Both the position numbers and the translations under genes were made by a program. Under the pieces are notes generated by a model. That model saw only the letters and a list, made by a program, of their open reading frames with translations, had not been told where the DNA came from and did not search any database. A DNA stretch of 64,000 bases from SZUA-309 sp965232595 (lineage in GTDB: Bacteria; Pseudomonadota; Gammaproteobacteria; Pseudomonadales; Azotimanducaceae): the NCBI GenBank assembly GCA_965232595.1, contig OZ246983.1, forward strand, positions 124,001 to 188,000, in the 5' to 3' direction. Shown here piece after piece: positions 57,850 to 64,000 of the stretch (position 1 is its first letter; each line of letters starts with the position of its first letter).

Positions 57850-60800
57850 TCAGGGACGGAACTGCAGGGCTCTGGGAACGAGCTGGCTCGATGCGGACAC
57901 GACCCGGTAGGCCATCTCCACCCAGTCACAGACGTAGCGACGGGTATCCCGCGGATCAATCATCTCTTCGATCTGAAACCGGTTCAGCGGCCCGGCGGGC
58001 CCGCGGGCACTTTCGATCCGGGCCATGAGCTCTTCCCTGAGCGCCGCCGGATCTTCGGCTTCCGCCAGCTGCCGTTTGTAGGCCGCCTCGATACCGCCTT
58101 CCGGCGGGATCCCGCCAACGTCTGCCGACGGCCAGACCACCCGCATCGACGGCCGTGATCGCGGCGTGGCGTAGTTGTTGCCCGCAACACCGAAGCTGCG
58201 CCGCATCAGCACGCTGAAGATGGGGATCTTCACCTGAGCAAAGGCGACCATCCACTCCCCGCCTTTGCGGATCGTGCCGGCCAGCTCGTGCTCGAGGCCA
58301 ACGGCAAAACCGGGGTTGTCGATCAGGTTCAGCACCGGCAGGTGAAACAGGTCGCAGAGATCCAGATGCCGGGTGAGTTTGTCGCAGCCGTCCGCCGTCA
58401 GGGCGCCGCCGTTGGCGTGCTGGCTGTCAGAGGCGATTACACCCACCGGGTAGCCGTTGAAGCGGGCAAAGCCCACGACCTGATCCGTGCCCCAGAGCGA
58501 CCCCAGCTCAAAGAAGGACCCTGCATCCGCCATCAGCCTGATCGCTTTGCGAATATCGAAGGTGGTCGTCCGCTTGCGCGGAATCAGCGTAAACAGCTCT
58601 TCTTCCCGCCTATCCGGCGGATCCGCCGGGTTCGGCGCCGCCACGGGCGGCGCCTCGTAAACGCTGGCCGGCAGGTAGGAGAGAAACTGGCGGACCATGG
58701 CGGCCGCTTCTGCTTCCGTTTCGGCCAGGTTGTCCACGGCGCCGTTCCGGCAGTGGATGTGCCAGCCGCCCAGATCTTCCTTTGTGATGTCGTAGCCCAT
58801 GGCATGGGAGACCACCGGCGGGCCTGCCACGAAGAGCTGAGCAATATCTTTCACCATGACCGAGAAGTGACCGAGCACCGCCTTGGCCGCGCCCAGGCCC
58901 ACCACGCTGCCGAGCAGCATGTTGGCAACCGGCACCGTCGCCAGCTGCTCGGCGTACATGCTGCTGCCGAGGTGACCGGGTAAGAAAGACCCACCGCCGC
59001 CGGCCACCCGCGGTCGCCCCGCCTTGATCGCACCGGAGCTCTCCTTAGCGCTGCTCTCTCCTGCCTTCTTCTGCTCCGGCACCATGGAAGCCACGCTGCC
59101 GCCGCCGGACGAACCGTCGAGCAACCGCACCGACGGAATCCGCATCTCGATGGATAGCCGATCCAGATAACCGCTTTTGGCGCCGATGGCGCCGTCGGAG
59201 TGACCGCCTCGGGAAGTGAAGTCGTCGGCGCAGACCACAACGGTCCGATCGTCGATGTTGCCCCAGCCGCCAACGCTGTTCGCCGGCGTGAAGGCGGCCA
59301 CCCGACCTTCCTCGTCGTAGGAGGTGAAGCCGGCGATGCTGCCCACCTCCCGGAATGACCCCTCGTCCAGCAGGGCATCGATGCGCTCACGGCAGGTGAG
59401 CTTGCCCCTATCCCGCTGTCGAACCACCCCGGGATCATTCGAACCCGGAGCCAGCCGCGCCTCGGCCAGGCCCTTGAGCGTGGCTACTTGATCCAGCGTC
59501 GGCATCCAGCTGTTCTCGCCATAGTCACCGGTTCCGGATACCGCACCGGCGTCTGGCACCAGGGCCGCCACGATCTGACCGGCACCGACGCTGTCACCTT
59601 CTGACAGCGCCAACAGCCCGGCAACGGTTCCGGCACAGGGCGCGGCGACAACCGACTCCATCTTCATCGCGCTGATCACCAGCAGAGGGTCGCCCGCTGA
59701 CAACCTATCGCCCGGCACCGCGGCGACGGACAATACGGAACCGGCCATGGGCGCTTCGATGCCAAGCTGACCATCGGCGACCGGCAGATCCGGCAGCGCC
59801 ATGGGCACCGCGGCGCCCGCATGTGCGGCATTCCCCACACCGAGCGCCTGCTGCTCCAGCAACGCCAGCGCCGCCCCTTTAGTGACGTTGCCTCCAGGCG
59901 GCTGGGTGAGCGCCGGCACCTCCTCCAGCAGCGACGTGCGGGCATCCCCTTCCTGAACCTGGGCCTGGCCGAGTATCCGATCCAGCTGGGCGATGTTGGT
60001 CGGCAGGCCGCCGATCTGAAACTCCGCCAGCGCCTGACGGGTGCGCGCTACGGCGCTGGCGTAGTCGCTGCCCGTACCGATCACCTTGGCCAGCAGCGGG
60101 TCGAACTGCGGTGGCGGTTGGTAACCCCCATAACCGTTGCCATCCACTCGCACACCTGCCCCGGTGGGTTCTTTGTAGGCGGTGATACCGCCTGCACCCT
60201 GGGCCACCACCCGGGCCTGAATCGCAAATCCGCGCGGCGCCCCGACCCGGTCCTGGTCTGCCAGGCCGAGCTCGGACAGCGAGGCACCCGCAGCCAGCTT
60301 GAACTGCGCCTCCATCAGGTCGATCCCCATCACCTGCTCGGTGATGGTGTGCTCCACCTGAATGCGCGGGTTGCACTCGATGAACCAGTACTCGGATGTC
60401 TCCGGCGCAACAAGAAACTCTACGGTGCCGGCATTCTGATAGCCCGCTGCGGCGGCCATCTTCACCGCGTCGGCCAGCAGCCGCTCGAGCAGATCCGCCT
60501 GCAGGCCGGGCGCGGGCGCGATCTCCACCACCTTCTGGTGGCGAAGCTGAACGGAGCAGTCGCGCTCGCGCAGATGCACCACGTTGCCGGCGCTGTCGCC
60601 GAGGATCTGCACCTCGATGTGCCGCGGCCGCTCGATCCTCTTCTCGAGGAAGAGCCGGCCGTCACCGAACGCTGCTTCCGCCTCGCTGGCGCAGCGGGCA
60701 AAGGCATCCGCCATTTCAGCTTCCTCCGCAACCAGCCGCATGCCCCGGCCACCGCCACCGGCAGCAGCTTTGAGCATGACCGGATAACCCGCTTCTGCGG

Positions 60801-61254
60801 CCGCACGGGTGGCAGCAGCAGGATCAACGAGCGCCTCGGCGCTGCCGGGGATGGTCGGCACGCCCTGTTCCCGGGCAAATTCCCGGGCCCGGACCTTGTC
60901 GCCGAACAAACCCAGCACCTCCGGGCTCGGACCGATGAAGGTGATGCCAGCCTCCGCGCAGCGACGGGCCAGCGTCTCGTTTTCGGACAGGAAACCATAG
61001 CCGGGATGCAGCGCATCGCAGCCGGCCTCTTCGGCAACCGCCATCAGCGCCTCGATGTCCAGATAGGCGCCAACCGGATCAGAGGCGCCTTTGAGCTCGC
61101 GCGCTTCATCCACGTACCGGGTGTGCAACGACAGCGCGTCCACCGGCGCGTAAACGCCCACGGTCTCCATGCCCATCGCGCCGGCTGCTCGGGCGATGCG
61201 CCCGGCAATCTCCCCGCGATTGGCAATGAGGATCTTCCTGAATGGCCTGTTCAT
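57850..61254 (-). CDS. Single-chain biotin-dependent acyl-CoA carboxylase
   Basis: This 1134-residue chain combines three units. The biotin carboxylase (about 1-450) shows KILIANRGEIAGRIAR, the ATP loop GGGGRGMR and ECNPRIQVEH. The biotinyl domain (about 490-565) has AMKMES with biotinyl Lys531. The carboxyltransferase (about 590-1130) shows SSGGGSVASM, AGPPVVSHAMGYDITKEDLGG and DNPGFAVGLEHE. Start is ATG 61254. The order resembles single-chain long-chain acyl-CoA carboxylases. Substrate could be propionyl-, acetyl- or longer acyl-CoA; not decided here. Confidence 0.9.
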   Translation of the reverse strand: MNRPFRKILIANRGEIAGRIARAAGAMGMETVGVYAPVDALSLHTRYVDEARELKGASDPVGAYLDIEALMAVAEEAGCDALHPGYGFLSENETLARRCAEAGITFIGPSPEVLGLFGDKVRAREFAREQGVPTIPGSAEALVDPAAATRAAAEAGYPVMLKAAAGGGGRGMRLVAEEAEMADAFARCASEAEAAFGDGRLFLEKRIERPRHIEVQILGDSAGNVVHLRERDCSVQLRHQKVVEIAPAPGLQADLLERLLADAVKMAAAAGYQNAGTVEFLVAPETSEYWFIECNPRIQVEHTITEQVMGIDLMEAQFKLAAGASLSELGLADQDRVGAPRGFAIQARVVAQGAGGITAYKEPTGAGVRVDGNGYGGYQPPPQFDPLLAKVIGTGSDYASAVARTRQALAEFQIGGLPTNIAQLDRILGQAQVQEGDARTSLLEEVPALTQPPGGNVTKGAALALLEQQALGVGNAAHAGAAVPMALPDLPVADGQLGIEAPMAGSVLSVAAVPGDRLSAGDPLLVISAMKMESVVAAPCAGTVAGLLALSEGDSVGAGQIVAALVPDAGAVSGTGDYGENSWMPTLDQVATLKGLAEARLAPGSNDPGVVRQRDRGKLTCRERIDALLDEGSFREVGSIAGFTSYDEEGRVAAFTPANSVGGWGNIDDRTVVVCADDFTSRGGHSDGAIGAKSGYLDRLSIEMRIPSVRLLDGSSGGGSVASMVPEQKKAGESSAKESSGAIKAGRPRVAGGGGSFLPGHLGSSMYAEQLATVPVANMLLGSVVGLGAAKAVLGHFSVMVKDIAQLFVAGPPVVSHAMGYDITKEDLGGWHIHCRNGAVDNLAETEAEAAAMVRQFLSYLPASVYEAPPVAAPNPADPPDRREEELFTLIPRKRTTTFDIRKAIRLMADAGSFFELGSLWGTDQVVGFARFNGYPVGVIASDSQHANGGALTADGCDKLTRHLDLCDLFHLPVLNLIDNPGFAVGLEHELAGTIRKGGEWMVAFAQVKIPIFSVLMRRSFGVAGNNYATPRSRPSMRVVWPSADVGGIPPEGGIEAAYKRQLAEAEDPAALREELMARIESARGPAGPLNRFQIEEMIDPRDTRRYVCDWVEMAYRVVSASSQLVPRALQFRP

Positions 61255-61367
61255 GCTGGCTTGCCGCTCCCCGATTCTGCGAACGGACCAGTCTAGCCGA
61301 GAACCCGGGCCGGTGTAGTAGGCTTGCTGGCGAGGGACCGAGGTCCAGAGCGCCGGGAGAACGTCTG

Positions 61368-61856
61368 ATGACCAGAACAGCACTCGGCTCGGAGTACGCC
61401 TCCGCCGACGACGATCAGTTCCAGGCCCGCTATCGCGCCCGGTGCCATTGTGGCGCCGTTCGCTACGAAGTCGCGGCAGATCCGCTGGACGCCAAGATCT
61501 GCCACTGCCGGGAGTGTCAGGTGCTGCACGGCGCACCCATGCAGTGGGCCGCCATCTTCGAAAAGCGCGACGTCCGCTTCACCGCCGGTGCGGAGCACCT
61601 GAAGTTCTACCACGCGCCAGGGCGCGTTGAGGCGCGCGAGCAACCCTGCAAAGTGGCCTGCAGGCTCTGCGGCACGCTGATCGCAGACGAGGGACGCAGG
61701 ATGTGGCTCGCCTTCCCCTCGCTGTTCGACTTCGAGACCGTGCCCACCGCCTTCCAGCCCAGCGCCCACATCTTCTACAGCTCGCGGGTCATGGACGTGG
61801 ACGACGGCCTGCCCAAGTGGTCAGGCCATAAAGGGAAGTCGCGGCTGGTGGGCTGA
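61368..61856 (+). CDS. GFA/CENP-V-family zinc protein
   Basis: This is a 162-residue protein from ATG 61368 with GGGAGA before it. The family's zinc ligands are seen: RCHCGAVRYEV, ICHCRECQ and a third pair near VACRLCG. The family includes glutathione-dependent formaldehyde-activating proteins, yet most members have no proven enzyme activity. It is divergent from the carboxylase gene and convergent with the next dehydrogenase. A longer frame from 61242 overlaps the carboxylase start and was rejected. Confidence 0.85.
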   Translation: MTRTALGSEYASADDDQFQARYRARCHCGAVRYEVAADPLDAKICHCRECQVLHGAPMQWAAIFEKRDVRFTAGAEHLKFYHAPGRVEAREQPCKVACRLCGTLIADEGRRMWLAFPSLFDFETVPTAFQPSAHIFYSSRVMDVDDGLPKWSGHKGKSRLVG

Positions 61857-61876
61857 GCGGCTGACGGCGGCGAGGA

Positions 61877-63058
61877 TCAATCCGGCAGGCCGAGCACCCG
61901 CTTGGCGATGATGTTCTTCTGCACTTCCATGGTGCCGCCGGCGATGGTCAGGGACTTGCCGTACAGCCACTGCCGCTGTGCTGCCAGCTCTTCCTTGCTC
62001 TGCAGCGCATCGACCCCGAGCATGCGGACGCCCATGGCTTCAACCAGGATCTCGTCTCCTTCCTGCTTCAGCAGCGCGCCGGTCAGCTTGACCGCGGATG
62101 AGGTGAAGCCGGGCGCGCGCGATTTAAGCTCCTCCACCGCCCTGGCCTGGGTGTACTTCTGCGCCTGCTCGCTCATCGAGTAGCGCACCAGCCGATCGCG
62201 AATGGCCGGCTCGCTGATGCGGCCATCGGTGCTGGCGACGTAATCCCGAACCTTGTCCAGCACCCCGCTCTCTTCCGTTCGCCCGCCCTGGGAACCGGAG
62301 ATGTTGATGCCGGCATGGGTGGAGCGCTCGAACTGCAGCAACCGTTTGCCAACCGTCCAGCCGTTGTCCACGCCGCCCACCACGTCATCTGCGCGGCAGA
62401 TGGCATCTTCGAACACGGTCTCGCAGAAAGGCGATGCGCCGGACAGCAGCCGGATCGGATGCACCTGCACACCTTCCTGCGACATATCGACAAGTACCAG
62501 GGAAATCCCCTCGTGCTTGGACTTATCCGGCGAGGTTCGAACCAGCACGAAGATGTAGTCGCAATCCACCGCGTCGCTGGTCCAGGTCTTGCGGCCGTTC
62601 AGCACGTAGTGGTCCCCCTCGAGCACGGCTTTGCAGGACAGGCTCGCCAGGTCGGATCCCGCCCCGGGCTCGGAGTAGCCCATGGCCCAGGCACCGTCGC
62701 CACGGGCGATCTGCGGCAGCCAACGGGCCTTCTGCTCATCGGTGCCATACTCAAGCAGGGTCGGGCCGATGTAGTTGACGCCACGGCCTGACAGCGGTGG
62801 CCGGGCCCCGATCCGCGTCAGCTCTTCGATCAGCACCCGGTACTGGTCCCGATCCAGCTCGGCACCACCGTACTCCTTCGGCCAGGTCGGCACGGTCCAA
62901 CCCTTCTCCGCCATGCGCTCGAGCCAGACGGCCACGTCTTCGCCAAGATCGAGGCTGCGGCTGCCAATGGAGATCGGCCCCGTTCCGCGCGCCCCCGCCG
63001 GGCAGTTTTCTTCCAGCCACTGCCGGGTTTCGCGCCTGAAGGTGTCCAGTTCACTCAT
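61877..63058 (-). CDS. Acyl-CoA dehydrogenase family protein (FER-type base)
   Basis: This 393-residue FAD enzyme is read from ATG 63058; a TTG just upstream is not preferred. GYSEPGAGSDLASL and RKTWTSDAVDCDYI mark the FAD and substrate regions. The Glu376 site is Gly (AGGTMEVQ), but the helix-G position has Glu244 in LLQFERS, so the base is present in the alternative place, unlike the protein at 13098. The C-terminus IIAKRVLGLPD is typical. It probably works in acyl-CoA degradation with the DUF35 and PPOX genes nearby. Confidence 0.9.
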   Translation of the reverse strand: MSELDTFRRETRQWLEENCPAGARGTGPISIGSRSLDLGEDVAVWLERMAEKGWTVPTWPKEYGGAELDRDQYRVLIEELTRIGARPPLSGRGVNYIGPTLLEYGTDEQKARWLPQIARGDGAWAMGYSEPGAGSDLASLSCKAVLEGDHYVLNGRKTWTSDAVDCDYIFVLVRTSPDKSKHEGISLVLVDMSQEGVQVHPIRLLSGASPFCETVFEDAICRADDVVGGVDNGWTVGKRLLQFERSTHAGINISGSQGGRTEESGVLDKVRDYVASTDGRISEPAIRDRLVRYSMSEQAQKYTQARAVEELKSRAPGFTSSAVKLTGALLKQEGDEILVEAMGVRMLGVDALQSKEELAAQRQWLYGKSLTIAGGTMEVQKNIIAKRVLGLPD

Positions 63059-63070
63059 CAATCAGTTCTC

Positions 63071-63682
63071 TCAAAGGTTCTCGCGGTAATCCTGCTCAAT
63101 CATCGCATCAACGGTGTCAGCCACGGCCTTGCCACCCCCTTCCTTGGCGGCGTACATCTCACCGAAGGATATCCGGAAGCGCTCGCCCCACTCATCCGGC
63201 TTCCAGAGGCCGGAACGGATGAACGCTTTTCCGCAATGGAAGAAGCACTCTTCCACCGTCACCCGGATCGCCAGCACCGCAGGCTTGCCGCGCGCTGCCA
63301 GCGACTCCAGCAGCTGCGGATCGGCGGAGAGCTCCGCCTTGCCGTTGATACGGAGCGTTTCGGAGGTGTTAGGGATCACCAGCAGCAACCCGACCTGCGG
63401 GTTTTCGATCACGTTCAGGTGCCCATAGGCCAAGCGGTTACCCGGGCGGTCCGGAATCACCAGGGTCTTCTCATCGACCACCGAGAGGAAGCCCGGCGCA
63501 TCACCCTTGGGCGACGCGTCGACCCGTCCCGACTTGTCTGAAGTGGACAGCACGAGGAACGGACAGCGTTCGATGAAGCTCTTGGCGTAGGCATTCAGGT
63601 GGTCTTCCACCTTGGCATCGAGGCCGGGAGGCGGCTCGCCTACGACCGCGCGCAGCTCTTCGACGGTAGAAATCACGCTCAT
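63071..63682 (-). CDS. PPOX-class FMN-binding protein (DR2398-like)
   Basis: This 203-residue split-barrel flavoprotein starts at ATG 63682 after GGGGAT. Signatures are FLVLSTSDKSGRVDASPKGD, RPGNRLAYGHLNVIENPQVG and TLRINGKAELSADP, typical of the DR2398 subgroup of pyridoxamine-phosphate-oxidase-like proteins. These use FMN or F420; their substrates are mostly unknown. Lies 13 bp upstream of the dehydrogenase and may be co-transcribed. If F420-linked, it would pair with the luciferase-like enzyme at 2185. Confidence 0.85.
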   Translation of the reverse strand: MSVISTVEELRAVVGEPPPGLDAKVEDHLNAYAKSFIERCPFLVLSTSDKSGRVDASPKGDAPGFLSVVDEKTLVIPDRPGNRLAYGHLNVIENPQVGLLLVIPNTSETLRINGKAELSADPQLLESLAARGKPAVLAIRVTVEECFFHCGKAFIRSGLWKPDEWGERFRISFGEMYAAKEGGGKAVADTVDAMIEQDYRENL

Positions 63683-63818
63683 GGTTACAGATCCCCGGAA
63701 GTGAGCCATATCTATGACACAGCTGACCGAGCCGCACCAGTTTTTGATGAGTGATATGCTGCGGGGCTTTCCGCGCGCGACTTCTCGAGCGCACCGACAG
63801 ACGGCAAAGGGGGGAACT

Positions 63819-64000
63819 TTGGCCTACAGCAAACCCATACCCAAACCGGGCATACACACCCGTCCCTTCTGGGAAGGGGCGAAAAGCGGCAAGCTGATGC
63901 TGCCGAAATGCGAAGACTGCAGCCACGTGCACTGGTACCCGCGGCACATCTGCCCGCACTGCCACTCCACCAACCTCACCTGGGTGGAGGCGTCCGGCAG
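63819..64000 (+). CDS. Zn-ribbon/OB-fold (DUF35) protein, N-terminal part (cut by window edge)
   Basis: The gene starts with TTG 63819 behind AAAGGGGGG and runs off the window. The 60 visible residues contain PGIHTRPFWEGAKSGKLML, then two zinc-ribbon pairs (CEDC and CPHC). This is the start of a rubredoxin-like zinc ribbon joined to an OB fold, commonly the partner of a lipid-transfer/thiolase-like (SCP2) enzyme in sterol and fatty-acid CoA pathways. The partner gene would be expected just downstream. Divergent from the PPOX gene, 136 bp apart. Confidence 0.85.
   Translation, partial: MAYSKPIPKPGIHTRPFWEGAKSGKLMLPKCEDCSHVHWYPRHICPHCHSTNLTWVEASG

Overview
The window is about 64 kb of GC-rich, densely packed bacterial DNA. 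It most resembles a free-living or marine-type gammaproteobacterium with strong fatty-acid, aromatic and xenobiotic metabolism. The pointers are a YceH/UPF0502 protein, a DUF6316-like protein, an OprB porin, several lipoproteins with lipoboxes, and repeated acyl-CoA dehydrogenase, crotonase, SDR, VOC and alpha/beta-hydrolase genes. The assignment rests on gene families, not on a marker gene. I see no rRNA, tRNA, CRISPR array, insertion sequence or prophage.

Layout. 1-4.6 kb: end of an enoyl-CoA hydratase, an exported esterase, an SDR, a luciferase-like (probably F420-dependent) oxidoreductase and an ACAD10/11-type acyl-CoA dehydrogenase. 4.65-5.73 kb: a translationally coupled operon (dimeric-barrel protein, ArsR regulator, lipoprotein) behind a promoter flanked by two copies of TTAGC-N6-GCTAA. 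5.75-9.4 kb: a cassette of two solute-binding proteins, a dCache membrane sensor and a small lipoprotein, with no transporter permease or signalling output domain. 9.45-16.3 kb: crotonase, DUF2784, VOC, medium-chain reductase, SDR, an acyl-CoA dehydrogenase lacking both usual catalytic glutamates, and a Baeyer-Villiger-type monooxygenase. 16.3-25.8 kb: a glucosylglycerate module (SSS transporter, GH13_18 phosphorylase, GpgS synthase, HAD phosphatase, GPH symporter), then an MFS exporter and an epimerase. 25.8-33.1 kb: a large exported repeat protein, a lipoprotein epoxide hydrolase, an unusual membrane/pentapeptide-repeat/globin fusion, an OprB porin and an amidohydrolase. 33.3-44.3 kb: YceH, an Eis-type acetyltransferase, a divergent M19 dipeptidase, an EthD/Rieske/TetR/nitroreductase group, an SLC13 carrier, and a small thioredoxin-like gene interrupted by an in-frame TGA. 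44.3-53 kb: a fused PyrD-PyrK enzyme, an outer-membrane barrel, a three-subunit molybdenum hydroxylase operon with its own MoaD-like gene, an SDR, and a small membrane/zinc-ribbon cluster. 53-64 kb: a PhoX-like protein, a diheme c-type cytochrome, a single-chain biotin-dependent acyl-CoA carboxylase, a GFA protein, an acyl-CoA dehydrogenase, a PPOX-fold protein, and the start of a zinc-ribbon/OB-fold (DUF35) protein.

The strongest unexpected item is at 37626-37874. An in-frame TGA replaces the first cysteine of a CxxC-like motif (UGRC), and a hairpin that meets the bacterial SECIS rules begins 12 nt after it. I read it as an undescribed or rarely annotated small selenoprotein. The second is the pentapeptide-repeat/globin fusion at 29289-30413. 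The third is the output-less sensory cassette at 5865-9395.
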